Shown here piece after piece: positions 1-6,201 of a stretch of 12,811 bases of DNA. Within the stretch, counting starts at the first letter, position 1. The number at the start of each line of letters is the position of its first letter. Below the pieces are notes generated by a model, which saw only the letters and a list, made by a program, of their open reading frames with translations, had not been told where the DNA came from and searched no databases. The stretch covers positions 1 to 12,811 of the forward strand of contig JACQXH010000220.1 in assembly GCA_016208845.1 (NCBI GenBank). Reading direction: 5' to 3'. This stretch comes from Nitrospirota bacterium. Lineage in GTDB: Bacteria; Nitrospirota; Thermodesulfovibrionia; UBA6902; BMS3Bbin08. The translations under genes and the position numbers were made by a program.

Positions 1-449
1 AGGGTAGATTTTCAGATATTTAATGAAAAAATCCCCCTTAATCCCCCTTTTTTTTTTTTTTTTTTACCACCCTCAACTGAATGCTTACCTTTCTGTTTAT
101 AATTTTCTGTAATTTTCTTGACATGCAACAGGAAGAAACATTAGGGTCAGGTCTACACCCTTGACAGAATCAAATATCCATTACCTGAAAGCTTGCCGGG
201 TCTATCTCCACAATAATCTCGGAACGAGTCGTGCCGCCTTACTCGATACCCACTGCTTTATCTGCAGACCTCTCATATATCCATTCGTATTTCTCATTCT
301 TACCCCTTCTGATTTTCTTCCGTGACAAACGCTACAAGGGAAGTTTATAATTTTTCCAAAAAAAAAACGAGTGAAATGCTCAACGCAAAGTTCATAACAA
401 AGAATTACGATATGAACAAATTTGAGCATATGATTCTGTTGACTTGCCA
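1..449. other. Gene-poor intergenic stretch with low-complexity repeat
   Basis: No convincing gene is seen. Bases 30-49 are a tandem pair of the 10-mer AATCCCCCTT, running into an 18-T homopolymer (48-65). Open frames of 60-75 codons on both strands (202-429 minus, 322-504 plus) have no ribosome site and no recognisable domain. On the minus strand around 176-309 another frame reads like a degraded protein tail interrupted by one TAA (239-241), but it matches no family I know. Confidence 0.5.
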
Positions 450-690
450 GTTAACTCAAATAATGCATTTAAGAAACCACAGAGTCCACAGAGGGATATT
501 TTAAAAGTGAAAGAAATATTTAATTATCATATGGTTCTCTGTGTTCTTATTATTTATTCTTCTCTGTAACAGCAACGCTGTTGCTGAATAAAAGAGTGCA
601 CAGAGAAAAATTATATAATTAGTCTTTTTTCTTTTAATATTAATGTCTTCCTCTGTGTCCTCTGTGGTTAATTGCATTTTCCGGGTTAAC
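450..690. repeat. CACAGAG interspersed palindromic element, copy 1 (full)
   Basis: A 241-bp element whose ends are an inverted repeat: GTTAAC plus a related AATGCA segment at 450-469, mirrored at 673-690 (GTTAAC at 685-690). Inside are four blocks. The outer pair is CCACAGAGTCCACAGAGG near 477 and its mirror CCTCTGTGTCCTCTGTGG near 650-667. The inner pair is TTCTCTGTGTTCT near 535 and AGTGCACAGAGAAA near 595. The whole can fold as one long imperfect hairpin. At its centre is a 7-bp stem, CAGCAAC (570-576) with GTTGCTG (580-586). There is no coding content; I infer a MITE-like or structured-RNA repeat. Confidence 0.85.
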
Positions 691-803
691 CAATACGATT
701 ATAACAGCAGTTCCAAACAAAAAAAGAGGTAATGCCTTGCGAATTGCCAATGGAAAGTCAATATGTTAAGGTATAAATAAAACGAGGGTAAATTAGGCAT
801 GGA

Positions 804-1022
804 ATGAAAGAAATAATACAGGAAGCAGAGGCCCTTCCCGTTGAGGAAAGGGCTATAGTTATTGATTCGCTGCTCCGAACACTCAATCCTTCAGTCACGG
901 AAATTGATAATGAATGGGTAAAAGTTGCTAAACGCCGGCTCGCAGAGTTACGATCTGGCAGTGTAAAAGCCGTTCCAGGAGATGTGGTGTTTGCGAAAAT
1001 CCAAAAGCGATTCGAGAGATGA
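804..1022 (+). CDS. Antitoxin, addiction-module (Unstab_antitox, TIGR02574) family
   Basis: A 72-residue acidic, helical protein. The sequence shows the pattern of the putative addiction-module component family: an early ALPVEERAIVIDSLL segment (residues 10-24), then a DNEWVKVAKRRLAELRSG segment (35-52) and a short basic end. Such antitoxins bind and neutralise a RelE/ParE-type toxin encoded directly downstream. Here the downstream toxin frame overlaps by the ATGA at 1019-1022, the usual coupled arrangement. The ATG at 804 is chosen because an ATG at 799 meets a stop two codons later. Only a weak purine stretch (GAGGG, 784-788) lies upstream. The antitoxin looks intact although its partner toxin is broken. 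No separate operator was identified. Confidence 0.82.
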   Translation: MKEIIQEAEALPVEERAIVIDSLLRTLNPSVTEIDNEWVKVAKRRLAELRSGSVKAVPGDVVFAKIQKRFER

Positions 1023-1312
1023 CCTTCTCATTTCATCCTGAGGCGGAAGCAGAATTCACCGAGGGTGTTGATTAATATGAAGGCTGTGAACCGGGACTTG
1101 GTTACGATTTCTCTATAGAGGTATTTACCAGCATTCAGAACATTGTCAACTACCCAACTGCCTGGCCAGCTATAGAAGAAGACGTCCGGCGCTGTCTTAT
1201 AAATCGTTTTCCGTTCGGTATTATTTATAGCATTGAGCAGAATGGGGTCTTCATCCTCGCAGTAATGCATCTGCGCCGACATCCTGATTATTGGAAAAAG
1301 AGAGTAAAATAA
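1019..1312 (+). pseudogene. RelE/ParE-family toxin interrupted by an in-frame TAA
   Basis: Reading from the ATG that overlaps the antitoxin stop gives 97 residues in one frame except for a TAA at codon 19 (1073-1075). Before it the frame reads MTFSFHPEAEAEFTEGVD and after it YEGCEPGLGYDF, then a ParE-like core with YPTAWP, VRRCLINRFPFGIIY and LAVMHLRRHPDYWKKR at the C-terminus. Family members usually have a second aromatic residue (DYYE) at the stop position, so TAT or TAC to TAA is the simplest explanation. The toxin should be an mRNA interferase or gyrase-targeting ParE. With this stop, only an 18-residue peptide would be made unless translation reads through. A sequencing error is possible. 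Confidence 0.8.
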
Positions 1313-1351
1313 AACAAGAAAAGCAAAAAAAGGGTCATTTCCCGCCTAAGG

Positions 1352-1369
1352 CAGGCAAGCCTGTTTTTT
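1352..1369 (+). terminator. Possible weak Rho-independent terminator after the toxin
   Basis: CAGG (1352-1355) pairs with CCTG (1360-1363), followed by six T (1364-1369). It lies 40 bp after the toxin stop inside a degenerate copy of the GCCTGCC-type palindrome (1344-1363). The stem is short, so its strength is uncertain. Confidence 0.35.
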
Positions 1370-1395
1370 GAATTTCAGAGATAAAATGAACATGT

Positions 1396-1411
1396 TGTCC
1401 CACTTGGGACA
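1396..1411. repeat. Short perfect-stem inverted repeat TGTCCCA-CT-TGGGACA
   Basis: A 7-bp stem with a two-base centre, between the toxin remnant and the 3' end of the convergent lipoprotein gene. It is not followed by T on the minus strand, so it is not an obvious terminator for that gene. It could be a protein-binding site; no function is assigned. Confidence 0.5.
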
Positions 1412-1445
1412 CATAAAATGGATGCTCTCTTTTTTTCTAAATAAT

Positions 1446-1994
1446 CTATCTCCGCCAAGGGCCGTACCACGGATCATGCCTCCAGGGCTGGTAATAATAC
1501 CACGAAGGATAATAGGGGTAGTAAGGGTAGGGGCTATAATATTCCTTCACCTGTTCTTCCCATAGATATATCTCTCTTATCTCAAAAAAAGGGTAAACAT
1601 ATTCCATCTCGCCAATTTTGCCCGAACGTGTTCCAGCAAATTCTCCGGCAAGCGTGATCTCCCTCTTTTCACGGAAAATAAGCGGGTCCAATAATTCCCT
1701 GCCCCTGTATAATGCCAGGAACCTGCCGTGAGAAATATCAACATTGCCCAAATAGCCCCTTGAATCCACAGGCACATATACAGCCTCAATAAGAGAGCCT
1801 TCCATAGTGATAGTGGTATTCACTATGACCCCGCCAAGTATGTAAAGCCTTCCCCTGTAATTGGCTGGATCTGTCCTGAGGTCTGAAAACCTGATGTTAT
1901 GGCTTCCTCTGCCCATCATATCGGGGCTTAGTACAGGGGCGCAGGATGATAGCAGCACTATGATAGTCAGAATGATGAAATTTCGGTACTTCAT
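1446..1994 (-). CDS. Slp-family outer-membrane lipoprotein with aromatic C-terminal tail
   Basis: A 182-residue lipoprotein. The start is placed at the ATG at 1994 because it begins a classical lipoprotein signal peptide: MKYR, a hydrophobic run, then the lipobox LSSC with the acylated Cys at residue 18. A longer frame opens at 2042 but puts 16 polar residues before the signal and starts at the edge of a repeat. After the Cys comes a Slp-like body: the NIRFSDLRTDPANYRGR segment and LYILGGVIVNT resemble the conserved start of the Slp domain, followed by a YPFFEIREIYLWEE segment. Slp proteins are starvation- or stress-associated outer-membrane lipoproteins in enterobacteria; a role here is inferred only. 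The last 33 residues are an unusual Tyr/Pro/Trp-rich tail. The gene runs convergent to the toxin-antitoxin pair and stands alone. Confidence 0.8.
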   Translation of the reverse strand: MKYRNFIILTIIVLLSSCAPVLSPDMMGRGSHNIRFSDLRTDPANYRGRLYILGGVIVNTTITMEGSLIEAVYVPVDSRGYLGNVDISHGRFLALYRGRELLDPLIFREKREITLAGEFAGTRSGKIGEMEYVYPFFEIREIYLWEEQVKEYYSPYPYYPYYPSWYYYQPWRHDPWYGPWRR

Positions 1995-2000
1995 AATAAT

Positions 2001-2029
2001 ATTGTAAGCGATAATATTCTCGTTGGCAA
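2001..2029 (-). promoter_or_regulatory. Probable sigma-70 promoter of the Slp-like gene, leaderless
   Basis: On the minus strand TTGCCA (2029-2024), a 17-bp spacer and TACAAT (2006-2001) match the sigma-70 consensus well. Initiation about 7 bp beyond the -10 box would fall at or next to 1994, the A of the ATG. No Shine-Dalgarno sequence precedes that ATG, consistent with leaderless mRNA. Confidence 0.55.
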
Positions 2030-2036
2030 TATCGTC

Positions 2037-2191
2037 ATGCAATTAGGAAACCACAGAGGACACAGAGGCACGGAGGAAAATAAAAAACGAGAAGTGAGAA
2101 ATGAGAAATAACAGACAAAAAAATTCTCTGTTCCCAATTTCCTATTTAGTTCTCTGCGCCCTCTGTGGTAAATTGTATTTTCCGGGTTGAC
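2037..2191. repeat. CACAGAG interspersed element, copy 2 (short variant)
   Basis: It has the outer arms of the element (CCACAGAGGACACAGAGG near 2049 and CCCTCTGTGG near 2160) and the right end TTTTCCGGGTTGAC. The interior is a purine-rich, partly different sequence, and only remnants of the inner arms are left. The left end abuts the alternative upstream start of the Slp-like gene. Confidence 0.75.
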
Positions 2192-2215
2192 GAATCAGGC
2201 CAAAAAACATAATAT
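2187..2215 (+). promoter_or_regulatory. Sigma-70 promoter for the DUF853 ATPase, -35 within the repeat end
   Basis: TTGACG (2187-2192), a 17-bp spacer and TAATAT (2210-2215). The -35 box lies in the right terminus of CACAGAG copy 2. The predicted start near 2222 gives a leader of about 75 bases to the ATG at 2297. Confidence 0.6.
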
Positions 2216-2296
2216 TTATAAATAGCAGGTTTTCATTTCCCAATATCAGCAGGGTAAGCAGGATTACAGGTATCTATATTATTTTAAGGAGGCCAG

Positions 2297-3763
2297 ATGT
2301 TAAATAGCGCTGAATCCCTTTTTATTGCCAGAGCCAAGAACGATATTTCAATACTCCCAAAGATGGCCAACCGGCACGGCCTTATCGCCGGCGCGACCGG
2401 GACCGGCAAGACAGTGACCCTGCGTGTTCTGGCTGAGCAGTTCAGCAGTATCGGAGTGCCGGTGTTTATGGCTGATGTCAAGGGCGACCTCTCAGGTATT
2501 GCTCAGCCCGGCGGCGATAATCCCAAGGTCGTCGAACGAGCAAAAGCCCTGAACCTCCCTGATTTCAAGTTTGAAAATTTCCCTGTCGCGTTTTGGGATG
2601 TGTTTGCAGGATCAGGCCATCCGGTCCGGACAACTGTTACAGACATGGGGCCTTTGCTCTTGAGCCGCATCCTGAACCTGAACGAGACCCAGAGCGGAGT
2701 GCTTAACATGATCTTTAAAATAGCTGATGATAACGGGTTACTGCTCCTTGACTTGAAAGACCTTCGCGCCATGTCACAATATGTCGGTGACAACTCAGAA
2801 CAGTTTAAGACCCAGTACGGTAACGTTTCGTCAGCCAGTGTGGGCGCCATACAGCGCAACCTCCTCGTATTGGAGGAACAGGGCGGAGACAGATTTTTTG
2901 GCGAACCTGCACTAAACATTGATGACCTTATACAGACTGATCCCAAAGGCAGGGGGATAGTCAATATCATGTCTGCGGACAAACTGATGCAGTCCCCGAA
3001 CCTGTATTCAACACTCCTTCTCTGGCTTCTTTCAGAGCTTTTTGAACAGCTTCCTGAAGTTGGTGACCTGCCAAAGCCAAAGATGATATTCTTTTTTGAC
3101 GAGGCGCACCTGCTTTTTCAGGATACGCCAAAGGCGCTGGAGGATAAAATAGTACAGGTAGTCCGTCTGATACGTTCTAAGGGAGTAGGCGTATATTTTG
3201 TCACTCAAAATCCCCTGGACCTCCCGGATACAGTCCTTGGCCAGTTGGGAAATCGTGTACAGCATGGCCTCAGGGCCTTCACGCCAAGGGATCAAAAGGC
3301 GGTGAAGGCAGCAGCAGAGACATTCAGGCAGAACCCTGAAATAAACGTGGCTGCGGCCATAACAGAACTCGCAGTCGGAGAGGCCCTTGTATCAATGCTT
3401 GATGAGAAAGGGGCTCCTTCCATCGTAGACCGCGCATTGATCAGCGCTCCAAGGAGCCGGTTCACTCCTCTGAACGAACAGGAGCGACAGATGATCATCA
3501 GGAGTTCATTGATTTATGGACATTACGAAAAAATGGTCGATCGCGAGTCAGCTTATGAAAAACTGAAGCAGAGGGCTGATATTGAGAAAGCGAAGGAACA
3601 GGAGATCCTGTCACCAAAGGAAAATACTGCCGGATCGAAATCTCAGTCAGAGGTGCTTTTCAAGGCAGTGGCCAAAAGCGCCGCTCATGCGGTCGGCAGC
3701 CAGATCGGCCGTCAGATCATACGCGGGGTGCTTGGTTCGTTGTTTGGCGGCAGGCGGCGATAA
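2297..3763 (+). CDS. HerA-like helicase/ATPase, DUF853 (YjgR) family
   Basis: A 488-residue P-loop ATPase. It is close to the usual length of the family whose E. coli member is YjgR. Visible motifs: Walker A GATGTGKT at residues 32-39; VFMADVKGDLSG (56-67), a family-typical segment after the first strand; Walker B MIFFFDEAH at 263-271; RLIRSKGVGVYFVTQNP (290-306) with a sensor-type Gln and basic residues; and a GNRVQHGLRAFTPRDQKAV stretch (318-336). The C-terminus is basic and Gly/Arg-rich. The ATG at 2297 is fixed by a strong AAGGAGG (2286-2292). HerA relatives are hexameric DNA translocases, often paired with the NurA nuclease. No NurA lies next to this one, and the cellular role of DUF853 proteins is poorly known. 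The gene is monocistronic, flanked on both sides by CACAGAG repeats. Confidence 0.92.
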   Translation: MLNSAESLFIARAKNDISILPKMANRHGLIAGATGTGKTVTLRVLAEQFSSIGVPVFMADVKGDLSGIAQPGGDNPKVVERAKALNLPDFKFENFPVAFWDVFAGSGHPVRTTVTDMGPLLLSRILNLNETQSGVLNMIFKIADDNGLLLLDLKDLRAMSQYVGDNSEQFKTQYGNVSSASVGAIQRNLLVLEEQGGDRFFGEPALNIDDLIQTDPKGRGIVNIMSADKLMQSPNLYSTLLLWLLSELFEQLPEVGDLPKPKMIFFFDEAHLLFQDTPKALEDKIVQVVRLIRSKGVGVYFVTQNPLDLPDTVLGQLGNRVQHGLRAFTPRDQKAVKAAAETFRQNPEINVAAAITELAVGEALVSMLDEKGAPSIVDRALISAPRSRFTPLNEQERQMIIRSSLIYGHYEKMVDRESAYEKLKQRADIEKAKEQEILSPKENTAGSKSQSEVLFKAVAKSAAHAVGSQIGRQIIRGVLGSLFGGRRR

Positions 3764-3805
3764 TGAATGATACTAAACAGGTTCGTACCTCGTACAGCGT
3801 ACTTC

Positions 3806-4044
3806 GTTAACCTGGAAAATGCATTTCAAGAAACCACAGAGTACACAGAGATAATTTACTTAACTCTTAATTTCTTTAATTCCCAAAGGGTTCTCTGTGT
3901 TCTCATAAGCTAAGTCGCTTATGTAATATGATCTTTATTTTGCATAAAAGAGTGCACAGAGAAAAACATTAAAATGAATCTTTTTTCTTTTTTATTAGTG
4001 TATTCCTCTGTGTCCTCTGTGGTTAATTTCATTATTTGGATTGA
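3806..4044. repeat. CACAGAG interspersed palindromic element, copy 3 (full)
   Basis: A 239-bp element starting with GTTAACCTGGAAAATGCA (3806-3823) and ending near the TTGAC at 4041. Outer arms are CCACAGAGTACACAGAG (from 3835) and CCTCTGTGTCCTCTGTGG (4005-4022); inner arms are TTCTCTGTGTTCT and AGTGCACAGAGAAA. The central hairpin is CATAAGC (3904-3910) with GCTTATG (3917-3923). It fills the gap between the DUF853 and DUF116 genes. Confidence 0.85.
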
Positions 4045-4050
4045 CTCTCA

Positions 4051-4860
4051 GTGAGTGAAGAAAAAGAAAAGTATAAGCCAGTAACAGGCAAGACCTATAC
4101 GCTTTTCGGTCCTAACGCCGGAACAGTTGAATACTACAGCATCATAAAGAAACTTACCGATCTGTTCCTGCAAAAATGCCCTGATGCAAACAAGCTCCTC
4201 TTCCAGGTCCAGAAGGCCGGCGCCAGGACATCTTTTATTAACCTTTCAGCACGGCGCACTGACCGTCCTCTTATTTTCTTCATAAAAGATACACTAAAAA
4301 ATTCCCTTTCATCTTTTACCCTGGGGGTTGCTCAGCACCTTGGTAATTTGTCCCTGCCGGACAGATTTGACAGTACTTTGAATACGACAGAGGAGCAGTA
4401 TCATTTATACATGATCGAGATCGAGCTTTTTAACAGGATCAACAAAGAGAAGTTCAAAAGCTGTGAATATAAATTTGCGCTCATCCCTCACTGTCTGCGG
4501 GATTTCAGGCCTGATTGCAAGTCTGTTCCGGGACATGTTGAGGCTGTCTGCAGGGAATGTGCAGGCGGGTGCTTCATCCGCCTCGGCGGGCTGCTGCTGA
4601 AAAAATATAATATTGATCCGTATATCTCAATGACTACGGACCTCAAAAAACTCTTCAGGAAATTGAAGTCCGGGCACGCCAGCATAGGAGCCCTTGGGAT
4701 CGCATGTATTCCAGAGCTTGTAAGCGGGATGAGGCTTTGTATGAAAATGAATATCCCTGCCGTGGGGATCCCGCTTGATGCCAACCGGTGTGCAAGATGG
4801 ACAGGCAGCGCGAAAGAGAGCTCGTTTAATCTCGATATGCTTGAGGACCTGATCAAATAA
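4051..4860 (+). CDS. DUF116 family cysteine-rich protein
   Basis: A 269-residue protein. The C-terminal half carries the DUF116 signature: IPHCLRDFRPDC (residues 145-156), then CRECAGGC (167-174), and a later GIACIPELVSGMRLC (216-230), with eight cysteines in all (148, 156, 167, 170, 174, 219, 230, 247). The clustering suggests metal or Fe-S binding, which is inferred rather than demonstrated. DUF116 proteins are found mainly in anaerobes and their reaction is unknown. The start is a GTG at 4051 directly after a TGA at 4042-4044, with no Shine-Dalgarno sequence, only 6 bp past the end of CACAGAG copy 3. The natural 5' end may therefore have been altered by the repeat. No membrane segment or signal peptide is seen. 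Confidence 0.8.
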   Translation: MSEEKEKYKPVTGKTYTLFGPNAGTVEYYSIIKKLTDLFLQKCPDANKLLFQVQKAGARTSFINLSARRTDRPLIFFIKDTLKNSLSSFTLGVAQHLGNLSLPDRFDSTLNTTEEQYHLYMIEIELFNRINKEKFKSCEYKFALIPHCLRDFRPDCKSVPGHVEAVCRECAGGCFIRLGGLLLKKYNIDPYISMTTDLKKLFRKLKSGHASIGALGIACIPELVSGMRLCMKMNIPAVGIPLDANRCARWTGSAKESSFNLDMLEDLIK

Positions 4861-4978
4861 TCCCAAATTACTCAATAGACTGAATAAAGCGGACAGAAAC
4901 GCCCTTTCTCCACGACGAATCCTCTAAGGCGGGGAATTTTGATTTTTTAAAATGCGATTTCCAATTTACAATTCTTTT

Positions 4979-5022
4979 AACCTCTGTGTTCTCTGTGGTT
5001 TCTTGAAATGCATTTCCCGGGT
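4979..5022. repeat. CACAGAG element half-copy (copy 4)
   Basis: Only one arm is present: CCTCTGTGTTCTCTGTGG (4981-4998), then TTTCTTGAAATGCATTTCCCGGG. This is the reverse complement of the left end of copy 3, so it is a solo end in the opposite orientation. It sits immediately upstream of the promoter of the GYD gene. Confidence 0.75.
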
Positions 5023-5028
5023 GTATTC

Positions 5029-5057
5029 TTGACAAGCATCTTAAATCATAGTATATA
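5029..5057 (+). promoter_or_regulatory. Strong sigma-70 promoter for the GYD gene
   Basis: TTGACA (5029-5034), exactly 17 bp, then TATATA (5052-5057). This is the best consensus match in the window. The predicted transcript starts near 5064, giving a leader of about 34 bases with AAGGAGG at 5086-5092. Confidence 0.75.
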
Positions 5058-5097
5058 TGTGATAAGAGAGAAAAAATTAATAATCAAGGAGGGAATC

Positions 5098-5382
5098 ATG
5101 GCTACTTATATCGCATTAAGTACTCTTACTGATGACGGCAGGAAGACCCTTAAGGAGAGACCCGGCAGGATAAAAGAGGTCAATAAGGAGATAGGTGCAA
5201 TGGGCATAAAGGTCCTTGAGCAATACGCAGTCCTTGGCCCCTATGATTTCGTGACACTGCTTGAGGCCCCGAATAACGAGGCAGTGTTGAAGATGTCAGT
5301 GGAGCTCGGATCAAGGGGCACGGTTCAGCTTATAACCCTCCCGGCCCTTTCAGTGGATAAGTTCATTAAGTCGCTGAAGTGA
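5098..5382 (+). CDS. GYD-domain protein
   Basis: A 94-residue single-domain protein of the GYD family (PF08734), named for a Gly-Tyr-Asp motif that appears here as GPYD at residues 54-57 in VLGPYDFVTLLEAP. The N-terminus MATYIALSTLTDDGRKTL and the segment RIKEVNKEIGAMGIKV are typical. The fold is expected to be ferredoxin-like, as in dimeric alpha-beta barrel proteins; the biochemical role is unknown. The ATG at 5098 is chosen over an in-frame ATG 30 codons upstream because AAGGAGG (5086-5092) sits 5 bp before it. The upstream ATG also lies ahead of the promoter. The gene is monocistronic, between a strong promoter and a terminator, so it is probably well expressed. Confidence 0.87.
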   Translation: MATYIALSTLTDDGRKTLKERPGRIKEVNKEIGAMGIKVLEQYAVLGPYDFVTLLEAPNNEAVLKMSVELGSRGTVQLITLPALSVDKFIKSLK

Positions 5383-5408
5383 AATAATTATTATTACTAA
5401 TTCTTTTG

Positions 5409-5445
5409 CAGAAGGCCGCGGAGATATCTGCTGTCTTCTGTTTTT
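5409..5445 (+). terminator. Rho-independent terminator of the GYD gene
   Basis: CAGAAG (5409-5414) pairs with CTTCTG (5435-5440), extended inward by further partial pairing (GCCGCGGA with TCTGCTGT), then TTTTT (5441-5445). It lies 27 bp after the stop codon. Confidence 0.7.
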
Positions 5446-5446
5446 G

Positions 5447-5580
5447 GTGCGCCCGGTATGGGCCGCATACATGGCGCTACGGGGGTTAATAGCGCCACCC
5501 GTTAGCCAAAGGCAAAGGTGTCCATCGTGAGGTGGAATCTGATGTAAGCCTGCGGCAAAGCTCCGGACTGAGGATGAGTT
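5447..5580 (+). mobile_element. Group II intron 5' fragment (domain I), no reverse transcriptase
   Basis: The block begins GTGCGCCCGGTATGGG, the typical 5' end of bacterial group II introns. It continues with the conserved domain I stretches AAGGTGTCC, GAGGTGGAATCTGA, GCGGCAAAGCTCCGG and CTGAGGATGAG. It starts one base after the T-tract of the GYD terminator, matching the known habit of some bacterial group II introns of inserting behind terminators. The sequence ends near 5580 against a truncated minus-strand gene. No intron-encoded reverse transcriptase and no domain V/VI are seen anywhere in the window, so this is a dead 5' relic. The call rests on remembered consensus, not on a computed covariance match. 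Confidence 0.62.
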
Positions 5581-5586
5581 TTTCAT

Positions 5587-5829
5587 TCAACCTGTTTTTT
5601 TACATCCCTTTAAAATGAGACTCTTCCTGACACTTGCTGCATTGTTCAAGCCAGTGACTATGAATTTCCTGTTATCCAATGCATCCTTCAGCAGGACATA
5701 TCCGTTATCCTTTGAATAACTTGAAAACAGCGGGAATATCTTTAGGTTCTTATATTCCCGGAGCTCCCCAAGCCTGAGATCTGAAAGCAATTCGGCCAGT
5801 CCTATGGTTTTATTTGTCTGATCTTCCAT
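5587..5829 (-). pseudogene. ARPP-1-like domain protein, C-terminally truncated
   Basis: An 80-residue frame. Residues 18-60 (DLRLGELREYKNLKIFPLF, then YVLLKDALDNRKFIV) resemble the beginning of ARPP-1 domain proteins, which normally run on for 200 or more residues (a segment about a valued or prized label on the ligand side follows). Here homology fades after about residue 68 and the frame stops at the edge of the group II intron relic, so the gene appears truncated. The start at 5829 is preferred to an ATG 14 codons upstream because AAAGGAGA (5846-5839) lies 9 bp before it. ARPP-1 has been linked to signalling and defence-type contexts; no function can be assigned to this remnant. Confidence 0.5.
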
Positions 5830-5884
5830 TGTGTTTGCTCTCCTTTGTATTTTTTTAAAGAACTCATTCATATTCTAAAGGCGC

Positions 5885-5906
5885 ACCTCCCCCAGGGAGT
5901 GTCCTA
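5885..5906. repeat. 22-nt inverted repeat, left copy
   Basis: A perfect reverse complement of 7170-7191. Each copy also contains a small hairpin, CTCCC/GGGAG around a 3-base loop. Together with the right copy it brackets the WYL gene in a 1,307-bp unit. Confidence 0.85.
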
Positions 5907-5940
5907 TGTTTTTAATGCATTTGACAGCATATTACGGCAG

Positions 5941-5963
5941 GCCTGCCTGACCGGTAGGCAGGC
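5941..5963. repeat. GC-rich palindrome (GCCTGCC type), imperfect
   Basis: GCCTGCCT (5941-5948) mirrors AGGCAGGC (5956-5963) around GACCGGT. It is related to the perfect palindrome at 6103-6122 and to a degenerate copy at 1344-1363, so it belongs to an interspersed family. Confidence 0.75.
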
Positions 5964-6102
5964 AGAGATGGCTGAAAAAGCTCTATACGTCCGGCACGGC
6001 ACGGATTCGTTTCGAACAACACCTTATGCTGATTACCGGCGTCTGCTTTAAGCGGTATGATATCTTACCGGAAACTTGATATATAATTTTAATCAAATCA
6101 TG

Positions 6103-6122
6103 CCTGCCTGCCGGCAGGCAGG
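6103..6122. repeat. Perfect 20-nt GC-rich palindrome
   Basis: CCTGCCTGCCGGCAGGCAGG is its own reverse complement. It lies about 80 bp past the stop of the minus-strand WYL gene. It is a member of the same family as 5941-5963; no T-tract follows, so a terminator role is not supported. Confidence 0.85.
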
Positions 6123-6201
6123 TTGCTTTATAGAGGTTTTGAAGGCGTCTCTGCTTGCCTCACTATGTGATTACATTTATCGGATTAAACGGAGGAAATA
6201 C

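Larger units (their letters stand above)
5872..6201. other. Intergenic region with palindromes between ARPP-1 remnant and WYL gene
   Basis: No gene is recognised. It holds the left copy of the 22-nt inverted repeat (5885-5906) and two GC-rich palindromes (5941-5963 and 6103-6122). An open plus-strand frame at 5845-6051 is repeat-derived and lacks a ribosome site. Confidence 0.6.

Noticed and set aside
202..504. Open frames of 60-75 codons on both strands, one with a CSVCH sequence resembling a haem-binding motif
   Set aside because: No ribosome site, no signal peptide or other cytochrome features, and the region overlaps homopolymer tracts; CxxCH alone occurs by chance.
2503..2982. 159-codon minus-strand frame inside the DUF853 gene
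   Set aside because: Antisense shadow of a strongly supported ATPase gene.
5845..6051. 68-codon plus-strand frame between the ARPP-1 remnant and the WYL gene
   Set aside because: It runs through the 22-nt repeat and a GC-rich palindrome, has no ribosome site and no recognisable domain.
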